Shown here: piece by piece, positions 1-6,430 of the stretch
Layout of the letters: each line of letters starts with the position of its first letter
How positions within the stretch are numbered: position 1 is the first letter of the stretch
Assembly: GCA_023393155.1 (NCBI GenBank)
Contig: JAEWML010000199.1
Span: 1 to 21,043 of the forward strand
Length of the DNA: 21,043 nt
Reading direction: 5' to 3'
Source of the DNA: Bacillota bacterium
GTDB lineage: Bacteria > Bacillota > Clostridia > Oscillospirales > Oscillospiraceae
Notes under the pieces: model-generated
Databases searched by the model: none
What the model was told of the DNA's origin: nothing
Seen by the model: only the letters and a program-made list of their open reading frames with translations
Translations under genes and position numbers: made by a program

Positions 1-308
1 ACGCAGTCGCTGCGGGTGAGCTGCTCCCCCGCCAGAAACTCCAGGATTTCGGAGAGGGTGGAGAGATTTTTGTGTTCCTCCCCGGCGGGGAAAACGTGAG
101 AGCAGACGGAAAAGCCTGCCGCCCGGAGACTTTTCTCCACACGGGGCAGGTAGAGCTTCGCCACGGTGCTGTCCGTGACGATGGCGGCACGGCAGGGGGA
201 CAGCGCCCCTGCGGCCAGCTCGCCGCATTGTGCCAGAAGGCCCGGGCCAATAGACACGGCGTATTTTGGCTTAGTGTTCACCAAAATGGTTTGAATCGTG
301 GATTCCAT
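1..308 (-). CDS. aroB: 3-dehydroquinate synthase, N-terminal part (truncated by window edge)
   Basis: Only the first 102 codons are in the window; the gene runs off at base 1. The product would convert DAHP to 3-dehydroquinate, the second shikimate-pathway step, in the cytoplasm using NAD. The reading frame starts with ATG at 308, preceded by GGGAGG seven bases upstream. The visible residues are typical of the AroB N-terminal Rossmann-like domain: a VTDSTVAKLY strand-turn near residue 45, then FPAGEEHKNLSTLSEI, which matches the family's 'PxGExxKxxxT' segment, and LTRSD at the cut end. It is the third gene of the aroF-tyrA-aroB set, about 95 bases after tyrA. Identity is clear from these motifs; whether the rest is intact cannot be seen. 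Confidence 0.9.
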   Translation of the reverse strand, partial: MESTIQTILVNTKPKYAVSIGPGLLAQCGELAAGALSPCRAAIVTDSTVAKLYLPRVEKSLRAAGFSVCSHVFPAGEEHKNLSTLSEILEFLAGEQLTRSDC

Positions 309-403
309 AGCGTCCTCCCGTGGGTTGGGCGGTTCCTCGCGAAAAAGGGCGGAGCCGCGCCTTCAGATTTTTCGGCGGACCGAAGCGGGGAGAGGGGGCA
401 GTT

Positions 404-1240
404 TCAGTTCCCGCCGGCAGTGGCTTTCAGGTCCCGGCCCTCCCGCAGCAGGTGCGCAAGCTGGTCCGCGTCCCGGCTTTTCAGCGCGCCCAGATATTCA
501 TTCAAGTGTCCGATAAGAATATCCAGCTCCTCGGTGAGATAGTCGGCATTGTCCATAAACAGCTCGGTCCACATGGCTTCGTCCAGCCGGGCCACGCGGG
601 TCATATCCCGAAAGCTGCCTGCGGAAAAGCCCCGGCGCTTCTGGGCTTCGGGGGACTTGACATAGGCGCTGGAGGCGACATGGGCAAGCTGAGAGGTATA
701 GGCGATGATGCGGTCGTGCTCGTCGGGGTCGGAAAAGGTGAGGCTGGCAAAGCCCACGTCCAGAAAAAAGGCTTTCAGCGTTTCCAAAAGCTGCATGTCT
801 GTCCGCTTGTCGGGGGTGAGAATCATGGAGGCCCCGTCGTACAGCCGGTCGGAAGAATTTACAAAACCGCCCCGCTCCAGCCCCGCCATGGGGTGGCCCC
901 CGATATAGGCAAAGCCGTATTTTTCCGCGACGGGCGCGATTTTACCCACCACCGCCCGCTTCACGCCGCAAAGGTCCACCAGAATGGCGGTTTTTGCGAT
1001 ACTTGCCCCGTGGGCTTCCACCCACCCCACCGCCGCAACCGGACGGACGGCGGCCAGAAGCAAATCGCATTGGGGAATTTTTTCGTCTGTAAGCGTCCCG
1101 TCAATCGCGCCGCAAAGACGGGCAAGGGTCATTGTCTCCGCGTCCGTGTCCAGTCCCCAGACGGTGTGGGCCGTGCGGGACTTGATGCTTTTGGCCATGG
1201 AGCCGCCCATCAGCCCCAGCCCGATGATTCCAACGTTCAT
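404..1240 (-). CDS. tyrA: Prephenate dehydrogenase
   Basis: A 278-residue protein predicted to oxidise and decarboxylate prephenate to 4-hydroxyphenylpyruvate, the committed step to tyrosine, in the cytoplasm. Residues 7-14 carry the dinucleotide-binding glycine motif GLGLMGGS, followed by an acidic strand end (GLDTD, about residues 29-33), which favours NAD over NADP. GHPMAG with His116 is the family's substrate-site motif. The length fits a stand-alone dehydrogenase without chorismate mutase or a C-terminal ACT domain, so direct tyrosine feedback through ACT is unlikely. I chose ATG at 1240 rather than the upstream in-frame start at 1342 because the latter lies inside aroF, while 1240 follows the aroF stop by five bases and has GGAGG overlapping the end of aroF. 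The two genes are probably translationally coupled. Confidence 0.92.
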   Translation of the reverse strand: MNVGIIGLGLMGGSMAKSIKSRTAHTVWGLDTDAETMTLARLCGAIDGTLTDEKIPQCDLLLAAVRPVAAVGWVEAHGASIAKTAILVDLCGVKRAVVGKIAPVAEKYGFAYIGGHPMAGLERGGFVNSSDRLYDGASMILTPDKRTDMQLLETLKAFFLDVGFASLTFSDPDEHDRIIAYTSQLAHVASSAYVKSPEAQKRRGFSAGSFRDMTRVARLDEAMWTELFMDNADYLTEELDILIGHLNEYLGALKSRDADQLAHLLREGRDLKATAGGN

Positions 1241-1245
1241 GAGGC

Positions 1246-2259
1246 TCAGCCCTCCAGCTCGGCGCAGAAGTCGTGCATTTTGTGCAGCTTCCGGGCCAAT
1301 ACGTCGAAGGCGTCCGGCTTGAGGGACTGGGCACCGTCGCACAGGGCGTGGGCGGGGTCGTTGTGCACCTCAATCAAAAGGCCGTCCGCCCCGGTGGCCA
1401 CCGCGCCCACGGCAAGGGTGGGCACCAGCCAGCTCTTGCCGGTGGCGTGGCTGGGGTCGATGATGATGGGCAGGTGGGAAAGCTTGCGCAGCACGGGGAT
1501 GCAGGCCAAATCCAGCGTGTTGCGGGTGTAGGTTTCGAAGGTGCGCACGCCGCGCTCGCAGAGAATCACGTTTTGGTTGCCGCTGGCCATCACGTATTCG
1601 GCGCTCATCAGCCATTCCTCATACGTGGCGGACATGCCCCGCTTGATCATAATGGGCTTCTCCAGCTTTCCAACCTCCTTGAGCAGGTTGAAGTTCTGCA
1701 TGTTCCGCGCGCCAATCTGAATCACGTCCACATCCTCGAACAAGGGAATTTGTGAAATGTCCATCAGCTCGGAGACGATGGGCAGTCCCGTCTCCTGCCG
1801 GGCGGCCTTTAAAATTTCAAGACCGTCCGCGCCCAAGCCCTGAAAGGAGTAGGGAGTGGTGCGGGGCTTGAACGCGCCGCCCCGGAGCATGGTGGCGCCG
1901 CTGGCCTTTACGGCCCGGGCGATGGCGATGACCTGTTCCTCGCTCTCCACGGAGCAGGGACCGGCCATGATGGTCAGGGTGCCGCCGCCGATTTGGGTGC
2001 CCGCCACCTTTACCACGGTGTCCTCGGGATGAAACTTACGGTTGGCGTTTTTGTAAGGCTCCTGCACCCGCTTTACGTCCTCGACGATGTCCAGTGCGGA
2101 CAGAAGGTCGATGTCCAGCCGGGAGGTGTCGCCCACCAGACCCAAAATGGTGTGGGACTCGCCAAGGCTGGTGTGGATGGTGATGCCCTTATCCTGAAGC
2201 CAGCTAATGAGATTCTCCAGCTGCTCGCGGTTGGGATTGCTTTTCAGAATGACGATCAT
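1246..2259 (-). CDS. aroF: 3-deoxy-7-phosphoheptulonate (DAHP) synthase, type I-beta with N-terminal regulatory domain
   Basis: A 337-residue enzyme that condenses phosphoenolpyruvate and erythrose-4-phosphate to DAHP, the entry step of the shikimate pathway. Residues 1-70 form a ferredoxin-like domain resembling the feedback domain of the Thermotoga maritima type enzyme; the total length also matches that type. The TIM barrel follows, with AGPCSVE (metal-ligand Cys102), GAFKPRT (residues 128-134, PEP-binding Lys/Arg), IDPSH (His271) and further metal ligands near Glu297 and Asp308. ATG at 2259 is preferred over the in-frame start at 2286 because AAGGAGG lies eight bases before it and the longer start precedes that site. 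It is the first gene of the operon and lies directly behind the attenuator terminator. Control is therefore likely double: attenuation of transcription and allosteric feedback by tyrosine or phenylalanine. Confidence 0.95.
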   Translation of the reverse strand: MIVILKSNPNREQLENLISWLQDKGITIHTSLGESHTILGLVGDTSRLDIDLLSALDIVEDVKRVQEPYKNANRKFHPEDTVVKVAGTQIGGGTLTIMAGPCSVESEEQVIAIARAVKASGATMLRGGAFKPRTTPYSFQGLGADGLEILKAARQETGLPIVSELMDISQIPLFEDVDVIQIGARNMQNFNLLKEVGKLEKPIMIKRGMSATYEEWLMSAEYVMASGNQNVILCERGVRTFETYTRNTLDLACIPVLRKLSHLPIIIDPSHATGKSWLVPTLAVGAVATGADGLLIEVHNDPAHALCDGAQSLKPDAFDVLARKLHKMHDFCAELEG

Positions 2260-2284
2260 GATGGTTTCCTCCTTAAATTGGTAC

Positions 2285-2317
2285 AAAAAAGACCCGCAGC
2301 CGATTAGGCTGCGGGTC
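2285..2317 (-). terminator. Attenuator terminator before aroF
   Basis: On the minus strand an 11-bp perfect stem, GACCCGCAGCC / GGCTGCGGGTC (2307-2317 with 2291-2301), closes a five-base loop and is followed by six T residues (2285-2290). It sits only about 25 bases before the aroF start and within the transcript, so it works as a conditional terminator and not as the end of an upstream gene. Flanking GTACA/TGTAC and A/T tracts can lengthen the stem. Confidence 0.92.
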
Positions 2318-2473
2318 GTTTATGTACTGATACGGTTTCGACAACATCAGTCACACACACACTCGTTTTCAGCCCAACCAAAATAAGCCTTACCATAAAA
2401 ATAGGTAAAGCTAAAGTAGCGGTATTCGGCTGTGAGAGCAAGTATAGACATTCATTGTCTCCTTATTGTCGCA
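2302..2473 (-). promoter_or_regulatory. Ribosome-mediated transcription attenuator of the aromatic operon (leader RNA)
   Basis: The leader contains a translated Tyr/Phe-rich peptide and three segments with competing pairings, read on the minus strand. Segment 1 is CAGCC (2428-2432, codons 7-8 of the peptide). Segment 2 is GGTTGGGCTG (2370-2379, codons 25-28). Segment 3 is CAGCCTAATC (2302-2311), part of the terminator 5' arm and loop. Segment 2 pairs with segment 3 over all ten positions (eight Watson-Crick, two G-U), which would break the terminator. Segment 2 can instead pair with segment 1. A ribosome stalled on the Tyr/Phe codons would cover segment 1 and free segment 2 for antitermination. 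The pairing is seen in the sequence; the mechanism is inferred from the trp/phe attenuator paradigm. The transcript start near 2473 is inferred from the promoter. Confidence 0.8.
2347..2451 (-). CDS. Aromatic-rich leader peptide of the aro operon
   Basis: A 34-codon reading frame on the minus strand, ATG at 2451 to TGA at 2347, with AAGGAG seven bases before the ATG. Ten of 34 residues are aromatic: Tyr at 10, 12, 17, 19, 23; Phe at 13, 15, 18, 24; Trp at 26, with the core EYRYFSFTYFYG at residues 9-20. This is the composition expected of a leader peptide whose translation senses charged tRNA-Tyr and tRNA-Phe. It lies between the promoter and the attenuator terminator and overlaps two of the pairing segments. 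An ATG four bases earlier (2455) is in another frame and only three bases from the ribosome binding site, so it is less likely. The peptide itself probably has no function after synthesis. Confidence 0.85.
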   Translation of the reverse strand: MSILALTAEYRYFSFTYFYGKAYFGWAENECVCD

Positions 2474-2479
2474 CTTTAA

Positions 2480-2507
2480 ATTATCAAAAGCATACCACGC
2501 CCTTCAA
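2480..2507 (-). promoter_or_regulatory. Probable sigma-A promoter of the aro operon
   Basis: On the minus strand TTGAAG (2502-2507) is followed after 16 bases by GATAAT (2480-2485), giving a start near 2473 and about 20 bases before the leader peptide ATG. The stretch from here to the end of the preceding gene at 2571 is AT-rich and holds nothing else I recognise. Confidence 0.6.
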
Positions 2508-2570
2508 AAAAAGAACAGAGGCAAAACAACCAAACAAATATAAAACATCCGCTGAAATTTGACAGATTGG

Positions 2571-3149
2571 TTAAACCGCCGCCGGAATTGCCGCCAGAAC
2601 CGACTGAGGCAGAACGCTGCTCATCAGCATGGAGGTGGCCTCGAGGATATACCGCACGTCCCGGCGCATATCGGACTGGGCGTCCATATACTGCCGGTGC
2701 AGTTCCCGCAGGCAGCCGTTCAGCTCGCATCCGGCGGAAAACGCGGAGCCAAGGCTTTCCTCATTCAGATAGGCGCACAGATATTCCCGCAGCGCGTCCT
2801 CGTACCGGTGGTGCTCCAGAAGAGAATCGGGATAGTGCTCGTTATGTGGATAGGTAAACGCATCCGCCAGATAGTGGGTGAGCTTTCCCAGCGTGTAATA
2901 CTGCCAGCAGGTCCAGCTTTTTTCGCGGCGCTGGAGCCGGACAATTTGACGGGCAATATACAGGTCGGAATTCGAATAATTATGTCCGCGCAGCTTGTGG
3001 CTGCGGATGGAGCCCTTGATATAGGAGAGGGGGTTGCAGTCCGGCTGGAAGGAGCCGAACAGAAAGGCAAGCTCAAAGCGCTTGCGCTGAAATCCGTTCC
3101 GTGATTCCAGAAGACTTGCGGCCAAAAGCTTGTGGCTGCGTTTTTGCAA
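2571..3149 (-). CDS. Zinc-dependent phospholipase C family protein
   Basis: A 192-residue protein resembling the zinc-dependent phospholipase C / S1-P1 nuclease-like fold. The evidence is its spacing of metal-ligand-type residues: His6 in RSHKLL, Asp37 in FQPD, a His-rich RSHKLRGHNY at 49-58, THYLAD (His92, Asp96), and HNEHYPDSLLEHHRYE at 102-117. No signal peptide or membrane segment is evident, so unlike secreted clostridial alpha-toxins it is probably cytoplasmic and its substrate is unknown. The start is TTG at 3149, supported by GGAGGTG five to six bases upstream; there is no suitable ATG nearby. It is a single gene with its own promoter, divergent from lrgA. Such proteins are common conserved genes in Clostridia. 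Family assignment is fairly good; enzyme activity is not established. Confidence 0.75.
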   Translation of the reverse strand: MQKRSHKLLAASLLESRNGFQRKRFELAFLFGSFQPDCNPLSYIKGSIRSHKLRGHNYSNSDLYIARQIVRLQRREKSWTCWQYYTLGKLTHYLADAFTYPHNEHYPDSLLEHHRYEDALREYLCAYLNEESLGSAFSAGCELNGCLRELHRQYMDAQSDMRRDVRYILEATSMLMSSVLPQSVLAAIPAAV

Positions 3150-3207
3150 AGAGCACCTCCGATCGGGGGTCTGCGGCAGTGCGCCGCACCCTCTGAAAAG
3201 TGTCTTT

Positions 3208-3237
3208 ACTATATCACGGCAATTGCGGAAATTGCAA
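3208..3237 (-). promoter_or_regulatory. Probable promoter of the phospholipase-like gene
   Basis: On the minus strand TTGCAA (3232-3237) and TATAGT (3208-3213) are separated by 18 bases, about 60 bases before the TTG start. The -10 element is good and the -35 moderate. Confidence 0.5.
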
Positions 3238-3371
3238 GTGTAAAATTATGAAAAACGTGTAAACAACAGGTGTGCGGCGGTCTGTACTGTGTCAAAAGAT
3301 ACGAAGCGGCGGCCTGTGGCGGCGGCTGGCTGTGCCGTTTGCCGAAAATGCAGCGGGGGGCAGGGTTTTGT

Positions 3372-3401
3372 TTGACTTTTTCTCGGGCACGGCTGTATGA
3401 T
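3372..3401 (+). promoter_or_regulatory. Probable promoter of lrgAB
   Basis: TTGACT (3372-3377) and TATGAT (3396-3401) are separated by 18 bases and lie 36 bases before the lrgA start. The 3250-3370 stretch between the divergent promoters shows no gene or clear operator. Confidence 0.6.
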
Positions 3402-3437
3402 AAATTCATTGCGATAAAGAACAGAGAGGACGAGACT

Positions 3438-3800
3438 ATGAAGATTTTAAAGCAGGTGGGCATATTGTTCGGCCTGTGCTGGGCGGGCGCGCTGATCGAA
3501 AAGCTGCTTCCCATCACCTTTCCCGCCAGCGTGATTGCGCTGATACTGCTGCTGGTGCTGCTGCTGGTGGGGGTGGTGCGGGTGGACCATGTGCAGGAAA
3601 AGTCTGATTTTTTGCTGGGGAACCTGCCCTTCTTTTTTATTCCCGTGGCCGCGGGCATCATGCAGTATAAAGATGTGATTCTTGCAAACGGCGTGGCCTT
3701 TGTGGTGATCTGCGTGGTGAGCTTGGTTGCCACCTTTGCCGCCACCGTCTGGGCCGTGACGCTGACCATGAAGCTGATTGACAGGAGGAACGGGAAATGA
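3438..3800 (+). CDS. lrgA: CidA/LrgA family holin-like membrane protein
   Basis: A 120-residue protein with four predicted membrane segments (about residues 5-22, 27-48, 60-78 and 84-112), the length and topology of the CidA/LrgA family. In Staphylococcus and Bacillus these small proteins act with LrgB homologues in the cytoplasmic membrane. They have been linked to murein hydrolase control and, more recently, to export or uptake of pyruvate and other small metabolites. The segment FLLGNLPFFFIPVAAGIMQY is a typical LrgA feature. ATG at 3438 is chosen because AGAGAGGA lies eight to ten bases before it and translation beginning earlier would add unrelated sequence. It overlaps lrgB by four bases (ATGA), so the pair is surely co-translated. 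No LytS/LytR-type regulator lies in the window. Confidence 0.88.
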   Translation: MKILKQVGILFGLCWAGALIEKLLPITFPASVIALILLLVLLLVGVVRVDHVQEKSDFLLGNLPFFFIPVAAGIMQYKDVILANGVAFVVICVVSLVATFAATVWAVTLTMKLIDRRNGK

Positions 3801-4486
3801 TGGAGCTGACCGCGTCCCCGTTTTTTGGCGTGACGCTGAGTATTGCCGCCTACTGGGTGGGCATGTCCATTCAGAAAAAGGTGAACAAGGCCTACTGCAA
3901 CGGGATGCTGATTGCCGTGGCGCTGGTGATTCTCACGCTGTCGGTGTTTCACATACCTTATGAAAATTACTATGCGGGCGGCAGCCTCATCAATCTGTTC
4001 CTGGGGCCCGCCACGGCCTGCCTGGCGGTTTCCATCTACACGAAGAAGGAGCTTTTGAAAACATATTGGCTGCCGGTGCTGGCGGGATGCGCGGCGGGAG
4101 CGGTGACCTCAATTGCCTGCATCTACGGGCTTTCCCACCTGTTCGGGCTGAACCGGGAGATGATGATGTCCCTGCTGCCAAAGTCTGTCACCATGCCCAT
4201 CGCAGCTGCGGTGGCAGAGGGGAACGGGGGGCTTGTCCCTGTGGCGGCGGCGGCTGTGGTGTTCACCGGAATTTTGGGAAATCTGGTGGCGCCGCTGCTG
4301 ATCCGGGTGTTCCGCGTACGCAATCCGATGGCGGCGGGGCTGGGCATCGGCGCGTGCAGCCATGCCGTGGGTACCGCCAAGGCGCTGGAAATTGGGGAGA
4401 CAGAGGGGGCCATGAGCGGCCTTGCCATCGGCCTTTGCGGACTGATTACATCCCTGCTGTCGCTGCTGTTCGGCTTGCTGCCCTGA
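3797..4486 (+). CDS. lrgB: LrgB family membrane protein, partner of LrgA
   Basis: A 229-residue, strongly hydrophobic protein with several membrane segments. It carries the LrgB signature in its second half: LPKSVTMPIA near 130-140, an EGNGG turn, then GACSHAVGTAKALEIGETEGAMSGLA near 190-215, close to the family's conserved 'SSHAxGTAxAxxxGExxGAxSGLA'. It forms the larger membrane subunit of the LrgA-LrgB system. The ATG at 3797 overlaps the lrgA stop and has AGGAGG about eight bases upstream. The LrgAB role (murein hydrolase modulation versus pyruvate or other metabolite transport) cannot be decided from sequence. No terminator is visible between it and malQ 71 bases on, so read-through is possible. 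Confidence 0.9.
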   Translation: MMELTASPFFGVTLSIAAYWVGMSIQKKVNKAYCNGMLIAVALVILTLSVFHIPYENYYAGGSLINLFLGPATACLAVSIYTKKELLKTYWLPVLAGCAAGAVTSIACIYGLSHLFGLNREMMMSLLPKSVTMPIAAAVAEGNGGLVPVAAAAVVFTGILGNLVAPLLIRVFRVRNPMAAGLGIGACSHAVGTAKALEIGETEGAMSGLAIGLCGLITSLLSLLFGLLP

Positions 4487-4557
4487 AGCGGCGCGTTCAA
4501 GGAAAGTGCTGCCCGCCGTAAAAATGGCGGATTTGAAGGGAAAGCGAGGAATGCTTC

Positions 4558-6033
4558 ATGTCACAGCGTACCGCAGGCATTCTGCTGCCGGTTTTTTCCC
4601 TGCCCTCACCTTACGGTGTGGGCTCACTGGGTGAGAGCGCCCGGGAGTTTGTGCGGTTTCTCCACCGCGCGGGCCAGACCTGGTGGCAAATTTTGCCCGT
4701 AGGCCCGGCGGGGAGCGGGGACTCCCCCTATCAGAGCGCCTCTGCCCACGCGGGAAACCCGGCGTTCATTGATTTGGATTTACTGGCGGCGGGCGGGCTG
4801 CTGACAGCGAAGGAATTGGACTCCGCCGCCCCGGGGAACGGGAAAGCGGTGGACTATCCCACTGTAAATGGGGACCGCAGCCGGTTGCTGCGTCTGGCCT
4901 TCGCCCGGGACGGGGCCGGACGGGAAAGGACGGCCGAGTTCGCCGCCCGTCAGCCTTGGCTGAAAGACTACGCGGCGTATCAGTCCGTGAAGGACGCGCT
5001 GGGGGGCCTTCCGTGGTACGAGTGGCCGGACGAAGATTTGCGCCGCCACGATGCGGCGGCCATCGCGCGCTGGCGGGAGACGCACCGGGAGGACTGTGAT
5101 TATCAAATCTGGATCCAGCGGGTGTTTTCGGAGCAGTGGAGCGCCCTGAAATCATTTGCCAATGGGCTGGGGGTAAAAATTCTTGGCGACCTGCCCATTT
5201 ACGTGTCGCTGGACTCCGCCGACGTGTGGGCGGAGCGGGAGCAGTTTTTGCTGGACTGCGAGGGCCGCCCCGCCGCCGTGGCGGGGGTTCCGCCGGACTA
5301 TTTTTCTTCCGAAGGCCAGCTTTGGGGCAACCCGCTGTACGACTGGGTCCGCATGCGCTCCGACGGCTTCGGCTGGTGGATTCGCCGGGTGGAGCGGGCT
5401 GGGGAACTATTCGACGCCATCCGAATCGACCACTTCCGGGCGCTGGCAAGCTATTGGGTTGTCCCTGCCGGGGCTGTTTCCGCCAAGGCGGGCTGCTGGG
5501 AGCCGGGGCCGGGAATGGCGCTGGTGGGCGTTCTTACGAGTTGGTTTCCCCAGCTTCGGTTTGTGGCGGAGGATTTGGGGCTTTTGACCCCGGATGTGGT
5601 AAAGCTGCTGGCAGACTCGGGCCTTCCGGGGATGCGGGTGCTGGAGTTTGCATTTTCCGGCCCGGATAACCGATATCTGCCCCACAACTGCGTCCCCCGC
5701 TGCGTCCTCTACACCGGAACCCACGACAACGCGCCCCTCGCCGCATGGGAACCTACGAAAGAAGAGCTGGCCTACGCCAAGCGGTATCTGGGCGCGGAGA
5801 GCCGGGAGGAGCTGCGCCGCAGGCTTCTGCTGGCGGGGCAGGCCAGCGTGGCGAATACCTTTATCGCCCAGATGCAGGACTATCTGGGGGACCCGGGCCG
5901 GGTCAACGTCCCCGGGACGGGGACGGGAAACTGGCGCTGGCGGCTTGCCCCCGGCGCGGCCTGCGACGCGCTGGCGGATGAAATCCGCCAAATGACCGAA
6001 GACGCGGGCCGCTGCCCATCCCGCCGTGGTTGA
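4558..6033 (+). CDS. malQ: 4-alpha-glucanotransferase (amylomaltase), GH77
   Basis: A 491-residue cytoplasmic enzyme that transfers alpha-1,4-glucan segments between maltooligosaccharides, releasing glucose, in maltodextrin and glycogen use. The GH77 residues are all present: nucleophile Asp291 in RIDHFRAL, general acid/base Glu338 in FVAEDLGLLTPDV, and the stabilising Asp390 in YTGTHDN. The N-terminus has the family's GILLPVFSLPSPYGVGSLG and LPVGPAGSGDSPYQS segments. Length is normal for short bacterial MalQ (about 500). ATG at 4558 has GAGGAA eight to nine bases upstream. No other maltodextrin gene is adjacent. The final codons overlap the -35 element of the next operon's promoter. The last dozen residues are Arg/Pro-rich and look like a poorly conserved tail. 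Confidence 0.95.
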   Translation: MSQRTAGILLPVFSLPSPYGVGSLGESAREFVRFLHRAGQTWWQILPVGPAGSGDSPYQSASAHAGNPAFIDLDLLAAGGLLTAKELDSAAPGNGKAVDYPTVNGDRSRLLRLAFARDGAGRERTAEFAARQPWLKDYAAYQSVKDALGGLPWYEWPDEDLRRHDAAAIARWRETHREDCDYQIWIQRVFSEQWSALKSFANGLGVKILGDLPIYVSLDSADVWAEREQFLLDCEGRPAAVAGVPPDYFSSEGQLWGNPLYDWVRMRSDGFGWWIRRVERAGELFDAIRIDHFRALASYWVVPAGAVSAKAGCWEPGPGMALVGVLTSWFPQLRFVAEDLGLLTPDVVKLLADSGLPGMRVLEFAFSGPDNRYLPHNCVPRCVLYTGTHDNAPLAAWEPTKEELAYAKRYLGAESREELRRRLLLAGQASVANTFIAQMQDYLGDPGRVNVPGTGTGNWRWRLAPGAACDALADEIRQMTEDAGRCPSRRG

Positions 6034-6058
6034 CGGGGAAGAAAAAGCGTGATATGCT
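6030..6058 (+). promoter_or_regulatory. Probable sigma-A promoter of the TM1266/ABC operon
   Basis: TTGACG (6030-6035, overlapping the malQ stop codon) and TATGCT (6053-6058) have an ideal 17-base spacer. Transcription would begin near 6065, giving a leader of about 160 nt up to a terminator, a size typical of riboswitches and attenuators. Confidence 0.65.
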
Positions 6059-6064
6059 GAAACC

Positions 6065-6226
6065 GTGAACGGAAAGATGCGTTCTGACCGTCCACCGGAT
6101 AGAATGATTTTTTCATCTGAGCGGCAAGGATGCGTTCCGAGCCGGAAGACGGAGGAAAACGCGCGCGGAAATCCGCGCGCCGTCGTCGTATGCGCTCCCC
6201 TCCGTCTATGGCGGAGGGGATTTTTT
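6065..6226 (+). promoter_or_regulatory. Candidate riboswitch or attenuator leader of unknown class
   Basis: Between a good promoter and an intrinsic terminator lies a structured, non-coding leader. Visible elements are a bulged hairpin around 6101-6118, a compact hairpin with TTCCG / CGGAA arms and an AGC loop (about 6133-6151), an 8-bp GC hairpin with an AAAT loop (6161-6180), and the terminator. AGACGGAGG (6147-6155) is perfectly complementary over nine bases to CCTCCGTCT (6199-6207), which is the 5' arm of the terminator, so an anti-terminator can form and would also disrupt the compact hairpin. This is the usual logic of a ligand- or protein-controlled switch. I do not recognise the TPP, guanidine-I, SAM, purine, cobalamin, FMN or T-box consensus in it. 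It would control the downstream TM1266-like/ABC transporter genes. Confidence 0.6.
6197..6226 (+). terminator. Intrinsic terminator inside the TM1266/ABC operon leader
   Basis: CCCCTCCG (6197-6204) pairs with CGGAGGGG (6212-6219) around a seven-base loop and is followed by A and six T residues (6221-6226). It lies about 205 bases upstream of the first gene and is probably conditional, because its 5' arm has a perfect upstream competitor at 6147-6155. Confidence 0.85.
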
Positions 6227-6430
6227 GCTGCCGGGGGTCGGCGCGAGAACTTTGCTGGGGGGAGGGTTTCCTCCAAAGACCGGGATTTCGGCGCTTGCGG
6301 GGATTAGCGGGGCAAAATTTTTCCACCGGAGCGGATTTTTCCAGTCGGGGAATGCTATTTTCCGGAGAAGAGAAGCTTTTTGCGTTTTGCCGCCCGGTAA
6401 GGCGGCACGCATTGGAAAGGAGCTGGTTTT
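6227..6430 (+). other. Untranslated stretch between the leader terminator and the regulator gene
   Basis: About 200 bases without a supportable gene. Near its end, GCCGCC (6389-6394) and GGCGGC (6401-6406), flanked by GCGT and ACGC, form a hairpin ending six bases before the AAAGGAG ribosome binding site (6416-6422). It could modulate translation of the next gene. A weak extended -10-like TGCTATTTT occurs at 6353-6361 without a convincing -35. Confidence 0.45.

Noticed and set aside
309..403. Possible attenuator between tyrA and aroB (a GGCG/CGCC hairpin followed by CTTTTT on the minus strand)
   Set aside because: The stem is only about four base pairs and the spacing is ordinary for an operon, so termination here is doubtful.
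2302..2473. T-box riboswitch for the aromatic operon
   Set aside because: No specifier-loop architecture or conserved TGGNACC-type T-box sequence precedes the terminator; the aromatic-rich mini-ORF explains the leader better.
3209..3952. A 247-codon minus-strand frame across the lrgA region
   Set aside because: It overlaps the lrgAB promoter and coding sequence in antisense, with low-complexity Ser/Thr-rich translation.
6065..6226. TPP or guanidine-I riboswitch, suggested by the NMT1/TauT-like transporter
   Set aside because: I could not find the CTGAGA/ACC...TGATCTGGATAATGCCAG-type TPP elements or the guanidine-I conserved ACGR/GGG arrangement by eye.
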